The notes: generated by a model from the sequence alone, not told the origin. DNA of 64,000 nt from an uncultured Clostridia bacterium (GCA_947628665.1 CANRAU010000003.1:1-64000); one strand, 5' to 3'. Positions 37,901-44,722 are shown, counted from the first letter of the stretch. Program-made: numbers and translations.

Positions 37901-38026
37901 CCGCATAAGCAATTCATCGATCTCGCGCAGCGACCACAGCTTCCCCGTGTCATCGCCCTGCATACCCTTGACCTCGGAAAGGATGCTGTCCACCGAAAGG
38001 TCGGAATGTATATCGTTTTGCCCCAT
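35000..38026 (-). CDS. Degenerate P-type ATPase-like membrane protein with long acidic N-terminal tail
   Basis: The 1008-residue protein has two parts. Residues 1 to about 455 are acidic and low in complexity, with a short repeat at about 110-140 (QPDETAQLDEPAQPDESAQP) and a conserved-looking start (SVDSILSEVKGMQ, WSLREIDELLM). From about 457 the order of helices, actuator-like segment, helices, P/N-like domains and final helices follows a P1B-type ATPase: LGGLPLAEVCASASALN, GYDAAFGLLTANAVVLD, YNQRVLVGNREL. The catalytic motifs are gone: DKTGT is DASDL (Asp732), TGDN is TSDPN, and GDGxND is absent. An ion-pumping role is therefore unlikely; a scaffold or sensor is possible. Start ATG 38026 follows GAGGTG. 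Confidence 0.8.
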   Translation of the reverse strand: MGQNDIHSDLSVDSILSEVKGMQGDDTGKLWSLREIDELLMREKPKAEFAHIQSGDLKSAARKAAGVATEPAPHVQTSNAEAPNAAPEYTGSLDTQEISAILASFEASASEEPAQPDETAQLDEPAQPDESAQPSDEPTPLLTGTAPKSDEAPQNDEDAAPQPIPGQIYMEKTRLFNEVEAHAVHNAQIEHRIGQRVVRTTTGEFDPLPKKSAMETDSRRERFLNPPKQQLEKTMEHKRLLEQMPPKTIEKPGVIVKKGQEKTGSDGLQAIPTLVLPEDEWQAQKEQETRVQEGSLKSYALQNPIDTDEPLEDQMMLEGFDTEEEPVRQIDEEQAERSLLARRREKAQKFRLFPGLSVPDEDEDADLDEEELPQDEVDSLEAAREDAEEPFANAEAFDDFSEEPQADEEPFAQEEQNPSRRRRKPAADDEPISVLREYYGSKDVRAVTSLLQAEKRGYSVRLILSVVLMLAALFSSFLVRLTDSFALFNDSAAVYSAVQTIFVFLLAAVSFPACKAAVGQIIRMRRLSAETGVLCALVFSLLQTAVSFAYPEQLTQLPIYTSVAGLSCVLYYAGKRGKLKADLRNFESVVENHDRFHGVFKIDDPDTAFEIGRGLLLGDPDVLYSRPIAFPAKFVETSKRNDRAFDVYTYALPAVLFAAGLIAAITCLVTRDVFMSVSALTAVALGGLPLAEVCASASALNSVNQNLRADGAMLSGYDAAFGLLTANAVVLDASDLFDNAGCVLRGMKIFHKMRVDEAILYTAAMVIQSGGTLSSVFDGVILSKREMLPQVESLAYEERLGCSGWIYNQRVLVGNRELLEKHNVDAPSREEEQRFRKDGCEVLYLAVEGKTAALFVIEYAANERLTSYLQKLEQYGISILVRTSDPNITEGLIEQYFRLPHNLVKIINPVAGSMFRALSEEEPKAEPCSVLHSGRTASFLRALVAAFVLEEKYRLSQILLYIGVGLSVTLLAVLSFFTGLKQAGELEILVFELIWAAIVVWIPKLKRV

Positions 38027-38045
38027 ATTCACACCTCATATCCTG

Positions 38046-38795
38046 TCAGTTTCTCTGTGCAGAAACCGCATACATCAAAATCCCCGCTGCGACCGACGCG
38101 TTCAGCGAATTCAGCTTCCCTTTCATCGGCAGGGAGACGATAAAATCGCATTTTTCCCGAACCAGTCTGCCGATACCCCTGCCCTCCGAGCCGATGACCA
38201 AAACCACCCCGCCCGAAAAATCGGCCTGTCGGTAATCCGTACCGTCCATGTCCGCGCCGTAGACCCAGCAGCCGTTGGCTTTGAGCGTTTCGAGCGCAGC
38301 CGCGAGATTCGCCACACGCGCCACGCGCACATACTCGAGCGCCCCCGCCGAGGTTTTGCCCACCGCATAGCTCAAAGACGCACTGCGGCGTTTCGGAATG
38401 ATGACCCCGTGCGCCCCCGCGGCCTCCGCCGTGCGCAGGATCGCGCCGAGGTTGTGCGGATCTTCCAATTCGTCGCAGACCACCACAAAGGGCGGCTCGT
38501 TTTTTTCGCGCGCAAACGCCAAAATCTCTTCGACGTCCGCGTACCTGTGCGCCGCAACGAACGCCGCCACACCCTGATGATTCGCGCCGCCGCAAAGGGA
38601 ATCCAGCTTTTTGCGGTCGACCTCTTTGACCACGCCGCCGCTTTCCCTGCACATCGCCGCCAACCGCGCGAGCGCGGGATTTCGCTCTCCGCGCAAAAGA
38701 TAGAGCGTATCGATCTCGCGCCCCGCCTTGAACGCTTCGTTTACGGCGTTGCGGCCGATGATCAGATCCTGTTTTTCCTGCCCGTCACGCATCAT
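38046..38795 (-). CDS. rlmB: 23S rRNA (guanosine-2251-2'-O)-methyltransferase RlmB (TrmH/SpoU family)
   Basis: Methylates the ribose of a P-loop guanosine in 23S rRNA. The 249-residue SPOUT protein has an N-terminal substrate-binding domain (LIIGRNAVNEAFKAGREID) and the knot motifs DPHNLGAILRTAEAAG, LVIGSEGRGIGRLV and LPMKGKLNSLNASVAAGIL. ATG 38795 follows GGAG. First gene of an operon continuing into the P-type-ATPase-like protein and MgtC. Confidence 0.92.
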   Translation of the reverse strand: MMRDGQEKQDLIIGRNAVNEAFKAGREIDTLYLLRGERNPALARLAAMCRESGGVVKEVDRKKLDSLCGGANHQGVAAFVAAHRYADVEEILAFAREKNEPPFVVVCDELEDPHNLGAILRTAEAAGAHGVIIPKRRSASLSYAVGKTSAGALEYVRVARVANLAAALETLKANGCWVYGADMDGTDYRQADFSGGVVLVIGSEGRGIGRLVREKCDFIVSLPMKGKLNSLNASVAAGILMYAVSAQRN

Positions 38796-38848
38796 TTCGT
38801 TCTCCGTGCGCCTTATACAGTGCAAAGTATAGGCATAGTTATTATAGA

Positions 38849-38877
38849 ATTATACCATATATTGTGTGTATGTACAA
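38849..38877 (-). promoter_or_regulatory. rlmB operon promoter
   Basis: TTGTAC (complement of 38872-38877), 17-base spacer, TATAAT (complement of 38849-38854). Confidence 0.7.
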
Positions 38878-38920
38878 TACATTTTTTCACACTTTTTCCG
38901 TGTATCGCGCTGTCTTACGC

Positions 38921-38959
38921 AAAAAAAACGGAACCGAACGCCCTAAGCGTTGGCTCCGT
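38921..38959 (-). terminator. Terminator of the RING-finger gene
   Basis: Stem formed by 38928-38941 and 38947-38959 (ACGGAGCCAACGC in the mRNA pairing with GCGTTCGGTTCCGT), followed by eight T on the minus strand (38921-38928). Confidence 0.85.
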
Positions 38960-38984
38960 TTAAACGTAGTCAGAATAATCTGAA

Positions 38985-39536
38985 TTATTCCTTCTTGTTT
39001 TTTAATATTTCGGACAAAATCCATACCGTTTTCTGCGATGAGGATATCAATTCGCCAAAACCGTAAAGGGCAAATGAACTTATCCATGAAATAACAGCTA
39101 CGGTTAGTCCGATCAACAAGCCTAAAATAATCAAATCCTCATCCATTACACCTAAGACAATGACAAGAAGTATACCCAATGCGATTCCCAAAAGTGTAAT
39201 GACCCATGCGACAGTTTTCAGTTTTGACCCAATATTGGAGAACAATCCACCGGAATATACACTTGTCCAAATCTCCGATGACACCTTTGTATGATCTGCT
39301 TGACGTGTCGATTTTTCTTTAGCCTCTTGCAATACTTCCCTTCTTTCGGCAACATATTTGTCAAATTTGTCTCCTTCTTCATGCCCGGTCTTTTCACCGC
39401 AATTTTTACACACAGCCATATTTTCCCAACACATTTTATGATATGTCTCGCCACAGGAGGGGCATGTGACGACTTCATCGCCCGCCCAAATATTTTTGCC
39501 GCAAGCTTTGCATGTTTTCCCCGCATAATCCGTCAT
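38985..39536 (-). CDS. Prokaryotic RING-finger membrane protein
   Basis: The 183-residue protein starts with a Prok-RING_1-type zinc finger: CKACGKNIWAGDEVVTCP, SCGETYHKMCWENM, CKNCG. A charged linker (about 45-85) leads to two or three membrane helices (VAWVITLLGIALGILLVIVL, LGLLIGLTVAVISWISSFAL). Prokaryotic RING-like fingers of this type have no established biochemical role; ligase activity should not be assumed. The gene is AT-rich and faces a small XRE gene across two palindromic operators. Confidence 0.82.
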   Translation of the reverse strand: MTDYAGKTCKACGKNIWAGDEVVTCPSCGETYHKMCWENMAVCKNCGEKTGHEEGDKFDKYVAERREVLQEAKEKSTRQADHTKVSSEIWTSVYSGGLFSNIGSKLKTVAWVITLLGIALGILLVIVLGVMDEDLIILGLLIGLTVAVISWISSFALYGFGELISSSQKTVWILSEILKNKKE

Positions 39537-39565
39537 AAAAACACATCCTTATCCATTTTGATTCC

Positions 39566-39594
39566 ATTATAGTAAATATATTTACTAAAGTCAA
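39566..39594 (-). promoter_or_regulatory. Promoter of the RING-finger gene
   Basis: TTGACT (complement of 39589-39594), 17-base spacer, TATAAT (complement of 39566-39571). The spacer is almost entirely occupied by operator 1. Confidence 0.75.
39570..39587. promoter_or_regulatory. Operator 1 (perfect palindrome)
   Basis: TAGTAAATATATTTACTA is a perfect 18-bp palindrome lying between the -35 and -10 of the RING-gene promoter, where a bound repressor would block polymerase. Confidence 0.7.
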
Positions 39595-39595
39595 T

Positions 39596-39611
39596 AGTAA
39601 ATATGTTTACT
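39596..39611. promoter_or_regulatory. Operator 2
   Basis: AGTAAATATGTTTACT repeats the AGTAAA/TTTACT arms of operator 1, centre to centre 25 bp away, and lies just upstream of the TATAAT at 39615-39620 that probably serves the XRE gene. Confidence 0.7.
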
Positions 39612-39635
39612 GGGTATAATGGATATGGTGATAGG

Positions 39636-39845
39636 ATGAAATACATCAGGATCATTCGTGACCTACGGGAAGATCACGACCTAACGCAGGCGCAAGTTGC
39701 TGAAATCCTCGGTACTTCGCAGACGATGTATGCGCGGTATGAGCGGGGTGCGAATGAACTGCCCATACGTCATTTATTAAAGTTGTGCGAGCTTTATCAT
39801 GTCTCTGCTGATTTTATTCTCGGAATAGATAATCAAAAAAAATAG
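39636..39845 (+). CDS. Small XRE-family repressor-like protein
   Basis: The 69-residue protein is little more than a Cro/C1-type HTH: IIRDLREDHDLTQAQVAEIL, GTSQTMYARYERGANELPI, then LLKLCELYHVSADFILGI. ATG 39636 has a GGTGA site; the earlier in-frame start at 39603 lies inside the operator. It is expected to bind operators 1 and 2 and so control both itself and the RING-finger gene. That link is inferred from layout. Confidence 0.85.
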   Translation: MKYIRIIRDLREDHDLTQAQVAEILGTSQTMYARYERGANELPIRHLLKLCELYHVSADFILGIDNQKK

Positions 39846-39884
39846 ACGGAAAGCGGGTTATGATTCGCTTTCCGTTTGTTTTAT
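39846..39884. terminator. Terminator between XRE and PAP2 genes
   Basis: Arms ACGGAAAGCG (39846-39855) and CGCTTTCCGT (39866-39875), followed by TTGTTTTA on the plus strand. Confidence 0.75.
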
Positions 39885-39903
39885 ACTTCTGCAAAAAATT
39901 CCT

Positions 39904-40572
39904 TTACAGCCCAAGCCGTTTTGCGGCGCGGCGGACGAACAGCTCGCGGGCAAGGAGCGCAAAGGTAAAGCCGAGCATCGCGCCCACGGCGACGTCCGAC
40001 AGGAAGTGCCGCCCCATGATCATGCGCGTAAAGCCTAAGACCCATGTGTAGCCCCACGCAAGCAGGAAAAACAGCCGCTCTTTGTTTTTAAACGCATCCA
40101 AAGCGTCACAGAGCGTCAGGCTCAAAAACAGCGCCGCGCCGCTCGCCGTATGTCCCGAGGGGAAGGAGTCCCCGCCGCGGCCGCGCATATACCACGGGGT
40201 GAACATCGTAAATGCGGGGTCGTTGTATTTCGTCGGGTCGAGCATTTCATAAAACCGCGTGCGTTCGACCACGCCCTTGATCGGGTCTATGCCGACGCGG
40301 TACAAAATCCCGAACACGATCCCGCCGTAGGCCAAGGGCTTGAGCGTTTTCAGCGTTTGGGGCTTTATGTACCGCTTGGCGCAATACGCCGCAAGCACAT
40401 CCACCGTCAAAATCACGGTGATGAGCAAAACGGTATAGAGCGCCGTCTCCTTCGCCGCATCCGAGAACCAATGCTTGACGACGTTTCGCTCCGGTCGGCG
40501 CAAGCGAATGTCTACTGGACGTCCTGCGCCCTTTGGAAACCTCCCGTACTTTCCTCGCCGGTGAGTGCTCAA
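39904..40572 (-). CDS. PAP2-family membrane phosphatase (5' end doubtful)
   Basis: Likely lipid phosphatase (undecaprenyl-pyrophosphate or phosphatidic acid class). The 222-residue frame has membrane helices (LYTVLLITVILTVDVLAAYC and others), the signature FPSGHTASGAALFLSLTL and RMIMGRHFLSDVAVGAMLG with the catalytic His and Asp. The first motif (K-x6-RP) is not obvious. The first 30 or so residues are Arg-rich and unlike the family, no ribosome site fits TTG 40572, and AT-rich foreign-looking DNA begins right upstream, so the native start may have been lost or replaced. Confidence 0.75.
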   Translation of the reverse strand: MSTHRRGKYGRFPKGAGRPVDIRLRRPERNVVKHWFSDAAKETALYTVLLITVILTVDVLAAYCAKRYIKPQTLKTLKPLAYGGIVFGILYRVGIDPIKGVVERTRFYEMLDPTKYNDPAFTMFTPWYMRGRGGDSFPSGHTASGAALFLSLTLCDALDAFKNKERLFFLLAWGYTWVLGFTRMIMGRHFLSDVAVGAMLGFTFALLARELFVRRAAKRLGL

Positions 40573-40617
40573 ACTGTGATGAAGGCAGCTTGGGTGTCAT
40601 GCTAGGAAAATAGTTAA

Positions 40618-40779
40618 ATTATAATAATAAAGAAGACAATTTACGATGATGTATTCTTTGACGAGAGCGGAAACGAAATAATGATTGATGGGTATTGTGC
40701 TATTGCAAAAACAAGGATTGTAAAATCAAATCGTAAATTTGCTTGTTTGCATATTGACATCATTGCTGGCTTGTGCTAA
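40618..40779 (+). pseudogene. C-terminal remnant of an unidentified gene
   Basis: An open frame without a usable start reads ...KKTIYDDVFFDESGNEIM and ...RIVKSNRKFACLHIDII, ending at TAA 40777-40779. The composition looks like real protein, not a shadow. An in-frame ATG at 40681 has no ribosome site. The methyltransferase-unit promoter lies inside its last codons. It appears to be a truncated end left by recombination next to the PAP2 gene. Parent family unknown. Confidence 0.45.
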
Positions 40780-40782
40780 AAT
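40754..40782 (+). promoter_or_regulatory. Promoter of the leader ORF-methyltransferase unit
   Basis: TTGACA (40754-40759), 17-base spacer, TAAAAT (40777-40782). Start point near 40789, so the leader before the methyltransferase is about 225 bases. Confidence 0.75.
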
Positions 40783-40811
40783 AAACAAAATTTTCTGAAA
40801 GGAGTACGACA

Positions 40812-40919
40812 ATGGCAGTCAATATCTTTACCCTTAATATTACTGTCACTATGCACGACGAAGATACCCGTTATTGGGATTCGCCGGGCTTGTATTGTCG
40901 TACCCATATTTCTGTATAG
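40812..40919 (+). CDS. Leader peptide ORF (35 aa) upstream of methyltransferase
   Basis: ATG 40812 follows a strong AAAGGAG site and encodes 35 residues (MAVNIFTLNITV ... RTHISV) ending at 40919. No family is recognised. A strong terminator lies between it and the methyltransferase gene. GTACGACAAT (40804-40813, covering the end of the ribosome site and the start codon) is perfectly complementary to ATTGTCGTAC (40894-40903) inside the ORF. This layout suggests a regulatory leader rather than an effector peptide. Confidence 0.65.
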   Translation: MAVNIFTLNITVTMHDEDTRYWDSPGLYCRTHISV

Positions 40920-40952
40920 TCTGTCACTGGATTATAGAGTATTCGGATACTG

Positions 40953-40997
40953 ACGGTGCAAGTCGAAGGAAATTCGATTTGCACCGTTTTTATATTT
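40953..40997 (+). terminator. Attenuator terminator before the methyltransferase gene
   Basis: ACGGTGCAA (40953-40961) pairs with TTGCACCGT (40979-40987); a G-U pair and TCGAA/TTCGA extend the stem to 15 bp with loop GGAAA, followed by TTTTATATTT. It ends just before the methyltransferase ribosome site (GGAGGT, 41001-41006). A smaller hairpin, AGTAT/ATACT with loop TCGG (40938-40951), abuts it. Confidence 0.85.
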
Positions 40998-41012
40998 CTT
41001 GGAGGTAGAATC

Positions 41013-41801
41013 ATGGAAAGAATGGAGGCTCTCAAAAACTATTACACCACACACAATGAAGACGTCCGCTTGACTTCCAAGCACGGTATGGTCGAGTTCC
41101 TGACCACTGTTCGCTATGTTGAGAAGTATCTGGAACACGGTATGCGCATTTTGGAAATCGGCGCAGGCACCGGTCGATATTCTCATTATTTCGCGCGGAA
41201 CGGGTATGATGTTGACGCAGTCGAGCTTATGGAATGTAATATTGAGGTTTTCAGAGCAAACACTATGGACGATGAGAAGATCACCGTACAGCAAGGTGAC
41301 GCTGTAAACCTTCAGAATATTGCCTCTGATCAATATGACATTACACTTCTTCTAGGCCCGATGTACCACCTATATACCGAGGAAGATAAGCTTGCCGCGA
41401 TGAGCGAAGCAATTCGCGTAACCAAAAAAGGCGGTATTATATTTGCGGCGTACTGCAACAATGACATGACCGTCTATTCTTTCGGTTTCCTGCGCGGTGC
41501 CTTTAGCAGAGGCGAGCATAACGATTTGATTAACTTTGAGACCTTTAAGCTCAGCTCTACGCCGGAAGAGGTCTTCGCCCTTTACCGCTGGGAGGATGTG
41601 GATGCGCTGATGAGTCATTTCGATACCGAAAGACTGCATTATATTGGCACTGATATGCTGACACGGTTTATCGCCGGTGCGGTTGATGAAATGGACGAGA
41701 AAACCTATGATATGTATATGAAGTATCATTTCTGTATTTGTGAGCGTGAGGATATGGTCGGCGCATCTTCACATATGTTAGATGTTTTTAGAAAGAGATA
41801 G
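41013..41801 (+). CDS. Class I SAM-dependent methyltransferase
   Basis: The 262-residue protein has the SAM-binding motif RILEIGAGTGRYSHYFAR (about 46-63), an acidic second motif (VDAVELMECN), QGDAVNL and YDITLLLGPMYHLYTEEDK. The fold is the Methyltransf_11/25 type, not an obvious rRNA Erm or Cfr enzyme, and the substrate is unknown. ATG 41013 follows GGAGGT. The gene is AT-richer than its neighbours and is controlled by its own promoter, leader ORF and terminator, an arrangement common for ribosome-targeted resistance genes. Confidence 0.88.
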   Translation: MERMEALKNYYTTHNEDVRLTSKHGMVEFLTTVRYVEKYLEHGMRILEIGAGTGRYSHYFARNGYDVDAVELMECNIEVFRANTMDDEKITVQQGDAVNLQNIASDQYDITLLLGPMYHLYTEEDKLAAMSEAIRVTKKGGIIFAAYCNNDMTVYSFGFLRGAFSRGEHNDLINFETFKLSSTPEEVFALYRWEDVDALMSHFDTERLHYIGTDMLTRFIAGAVDEMDEKTYDMYMKYHFCICEREDMVGASSHMLDVFRKR

Positions 41802-41982
41802 GACAATGAATATATGAAGCTGCAAAGATGATAAGAACACGCTTTGCAATTGTAGATTAGTTTGCCGGACATAGTTCCCATAATTTGCAAATTGGAATCA
41901 CAATTACACATGCAGAAATACTTATAAAACATCTTTACTAAGGCCAATCACTTATATCCGTATATGCCAGACATATATATGA

Positions 41983-42026
41983 AAACTCGGAGTCAATGAT
42001 CTCAAAAGACTATTGGCTCCGAGTTT
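41983..42026. terminator. Bidirectional terminator between methyltransferase and HD genes
   Basis: AAACTCGGAGTCAA (41983-41996) with TTGGCTCCGAGTTT (42013-42026), 14 bp with one G-U pair. The stretch 41802-41982 holds no convincing gene. Confidence 0.75.
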
Positions 42027-42047
42027 GATCACGACATGCAACGACAC

Positions 42048-42728
42048 TTATATCATTCCAAAACACTCCAGCGCCGCCTTTCCGTTTCGGTAGGCGGCGC
42101 TGACTTCGTCGTAGAGACTTTCGTAAAACGTAACCGCCGCCGCTTGCCTTTCGCGCGCCAATTCCGCGCCGCGACGGGTATAAAAATGGGTATAAATGCT
42201 TTCCAGTTTGTACTTATATTCTTGAAAAAACGAGGGCGTCGTATCATTCGCACCGTCGGAAACAGAGCCGTTCGGCGCAAGCGTATACAATGGGTCGCCG
42301 ACCGTCCCCTTGTAAATCAGGGTGCGCGCAATGCCCGTTGCGCCTGCGGCGTCCAATTTGTCCGCGTCAAACAAAATTTTCGCCTCGATGCTTTGCGGCG
42401 GCGATTGCTTTCTGTATCGGTGCGTTCGGATACAGTGCGCAACGCGGTCGGCATAAAGTTCGTCAAATCCATGCGCCGTTAAAAACGCACGGGCTTTTTC
42501 CGCGCCGACAGCCGCATGGCACACGTTTGGGTCTTGGAACTGCTCTTTTCGGCCGATGTCATGTAGCAGGCACGCGCCGATGAGGACGTCACCGTCCACC
42601 GCGCTTTCCGTTTCGGCGATCTCCAAAGCGTTATATAGCACTCGGTAAACGTGCGCGCTGTCGTGCGCACTGTCCTCCATGCAGGAAAGCATATACGATT
42701 CCAGTAATGTATAGGTCTCAATTGTCAT
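42048..42728 (-). CDS. HD-domain metal-dependent phosphohydrolase
   Basis: The 226-residue protein has the HD signature: HDSAHVYRVLYNALEIAE, CLLHDIGRKEQF, HCIRTHRYRKQ and LFDADKLDAAGA. Such proteins hydrolyse nucleotides or other phosphate esters; the substrate here is unknown. ATG 42728 with GGTGA upstream is preferred; ATG 42734 is an alternative. It overlaps the end of the acyltransferase gene, so the two are translationally coupled. Confidence 0.85.
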   Translation of the reverse strand: MTIETYTLLESYMLSCMEDSAHDSAHVYRVLYNALEIAETESAVDGDVLIGACLLHDIGRKEQFQDPNVCHAAVGAEKARAFLTAHGFDELYADRVAHCIRTHRYRKQSPPQSIEAKILFDADKLDAAGATGIARTLIYKGTVGDPLYTLAPNGSVSDGANDTTPSFFQEYKYKLESIYTHFYTRRGAELARERQAAAVTFYESLYDEVSAAYRNGKAALECFGMI

Positions 42729-43884
42729 TTTCATCACCATATGATTGATCATCTGCACCAAACAAAAGGTTCTCCGCAAACGTCACGAACCGACGGACAA
42801 GCTGCTTGACCCTGAGAAGCTTAAAACCCCATATTCGGATTTGGTCTATGAGGATCGATCCAATTAAAAACGCAAGCGAGACGGCTATGACGCACAGCAA
42901 CAGAACGCCTACGTTTTTGTCGGCCAAATAAGCAAATTTATGCGGCAATTCATGCTCCCAAATACACCTTTGACAATTTAACAGATAGGCGGCAAAAGCT
43001 CCCGCCGCACAAAAGCTGACCCCTTTTTGGGCTTTCGGGGGAATTTTCAATTTAGAAAATCCGATCACATAAAATACGGAAGCAAGCAGCGTCGTCGGGG
43101 ATATATACGATACAAAAAGATTCTTCGTTATATGTATGCTCCATATCTTCCATTCCGCTTCCACACCGTAAATTTTCCAGCCCCATCCGATCAAACAGCA
43201 CAGCACGATGCCGAGAAAGGCTTGCCATGCCTTGATGTTTGCGCCTATGTTGCACTTTTTGATCGCCGCGCCGAGTATGTAAAGCAGAACGATCCACGCA
43301 AAGCTGTAGCCCCCTTTGAGTTCAAATCGATCGATCAGCGACGCCCAGACGGAAAATGCCGCAAAAATGACAAAGACCATTCGTTTCATTGTCCGCTTTG
43401 AACATTTTCGCAGCCCTGCGTTCAAAATCGGCATCATGAAAAACAAACCCGTATACGCAGACAAATACCAATACAATCCGTTGGAAATCGGGAAAAACAT
43501 TTGGAACAGATCGTTTTTGGTCACCCATTCCGGATGGATGCAGTTAAACACCAGGGTCGCGGCCACGCCGTAGAGGACCGCCTGAAGCCATAAAACGATA
43601 TAATTTGAAAAATCTGTTTTTTTCTCATATTCCGTATAGGAAACGTAGCCGCTGATCAATGCAAAAATATCCACAGCCCCATATGTCCAAATCTCCAAGA
43701 ACCAGGAGGCCATGTACTGTGCAGTTCCCTCCGTCGCCGCACCCAGCACCCCGCCATTCCCCAACACATGCAGCACCAGAACATAAAACATGGAAAGAAT
43801 CCGCAAAAGATCAATGCCATAGTTTCGTTCCGCTTTTATATGCTGTGTCGGGCTTTGCGTTTCCGCACGCAAAACAGCCTCCAT
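42718..43884 (-). CDS. Membrane acyltransferase (Acyl_transf_3/OafA family)
   Basis: Transfers acyl groups to surface sugars or polymers in this family. The 388-residue protein has about ten membrane helices and the family opening YGIDLLRILSMFYVLVLHVL, followed by VDIFALISGYV and NGLYWYLSAYTGLFFMMPIL. The start follows AGGAGAGG. It is AT-richer than neighbouring housekeeping genes. Target unknown; peptidoglycan or a cell-surface glycan is possible. Confidence 0.85.
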   Translation of the reverse strand: MEAVLRAETQSPTQHIKAERNYGIDLLRILSMFYVLVLHVLGNGGVLGAATEGTAQYMASWFLEIWTYGAVDIFALISGYVSYTEYEKKTDFSNYIVLWLQAVLYGVAATLVFNCIHPEWVTKNDLFQMFFPISNGLYWYLSAYTGLFFMMPILNAGLRKCSKRTMKRMVFVIFAAFSVWASLIDRFELKGGYSFAWIVLLYILGAAIKKCNIGANIKAWQAFLGIVLCCLIGWGWKIYGVEAEWKIWSIHITKNLFVSYISPTTLLASVFYVIGFSKLKIPPKAQKGVSFCAAGAFAAYLLNCQRCIWEHELPHKFAYLADKNVGVLLLCVIAVSLAFLIGSILIDQIRIWGFKLLRVKQLVRRFVTFAENLLFGADDQSYGDENDN

Positions 43885-43895
43885 AAAATCCTCTC

Positions 43896-43975
43896 CTAAA
43901 TTTTCTTTTCACGTTCAACCTGTTCTTTTGTGAACAGCGCCGCACTTTCCACATGACACGAGAGGACAGAACGAA
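43896..43975 (-). pseudogene. Possible remnant of an RlmD-like methyltransferase C-terminus
   Basis: In the minus frame ending at TAG (43896-43898) the DNA reads SVLSCHVESAALFTKEQVER. That resembles the HVE(T/C)VALLS ending of RlmD-type proteins, such as HVECVALMSRDKE of the intact gene at 44731. No upstream part of the gene survives. The 43885-44056 gap holds nothing else recognisable. Confidence 0.2.
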
Positions 43976-44056
43976 TGTCTTTTCCCCTCTCGGTATGCGG
44001 GGGACATATCAACTGATATTTTGCTGTTTTGTCCGTATACGAGAACATATCCACGG

Positions 44057-44722
44057 TTACAAAAGTCCGAAGTGTTTCGCGATTATGTCACATACTGCCT
44101 CTCTGGTATCGGTTGCGTTATCATCTCTTATAACCGTATAAAAACCGCTGTTAGCAAATTCGGCATAGTGCTGTCTGCTATTGATTAGCGCAAGCCCTGC
44201 TTTGTAATTTTTCATCACGGTGTCAGAGTCATCGCAGTTCTCAATTACGCCAAGTATAAATTGTTTTTCAGGGTCACTTCTGTCAAAGAAGCGTTCGACA
44301 CTCATACTTTGCTCACAGAGCATGACCGCAACATGACTGTAGTCGGAAATCTTATGCAAAACGGAGAGTGGAATATTGGTATCGACAATGATTTTTCCCT
44401 TGTGCGAAAGCGCAATCAACTCGGCAATCTCGAATTCCGCCGCTTCCTTGGCGCTGTCATAAATCCAACGTTCATACTCTTCCGGGGTTCTCCTAACGAA
44501 TTCTTCCCAATTTTTCATCTGCTTGAAATAGCATAGGTTCGGTTGAATATCGGGTTGCGCAACTTTCTCAGAAACTTTCATATGGTAGTTTTCTCCGCAC
44601 ATTATCATACCGTAACGATCGGCAAGCATTTTGACCGTCGTGGATTTTCCGGCATACGCAGTCCCGGTAATAAAGTAGGTATTACGCAGGTAATATTTCA
44701 AAATGTTATCTTCTATGTTCAT
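44057..44722 (-). CDS. P-loop kinase-like protein
   Basis: The 221-residue protein has a clear Walker A motif FITGTAYAGKSTTVKMLADR at about 17-36 and a second acidic strand GKIIVDTNIPLSVLHK, as in AAA_33/shikimate-kinase-like small-molecule kinases. No substrate can be named. ATG 44722 follows AAGGAG at a slightly long spacing. It starts 8 bases after rlmD and is probably in the same transcript, though its base composition is AT-richer. Confidence 0.78.
   Translation of the reverse strand: MNIEDNILKYYLRNTYFITGTAYAGKSTTVKMLADRYGMIMCGENYHMKVSEKVAQPDIQPNLCYFKQMKNWEEFVRRTPEEYERWIYDSAKEAAEFEIAELIALSHKGKIIVDTNIPLSVLHKISDYSHVAVMLCEQSMSVERFFDRSDPEKQFILGVIENCDDSDTVMKNYKAGLALINSRQHYAEFANSGFYTVIRDDNATDTREAVCDIIAKHFGLL

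Noticed and set aside
41726..41947. Cys-rich minus-strand frame with a zinc-ribbon-like C-K-A-C
   Set aside because: It overlaps the end of the methyltransferase gene, has no ribosome site, and the cysteines are not spaced as a known finger; probably chance in AT-rich DNA.
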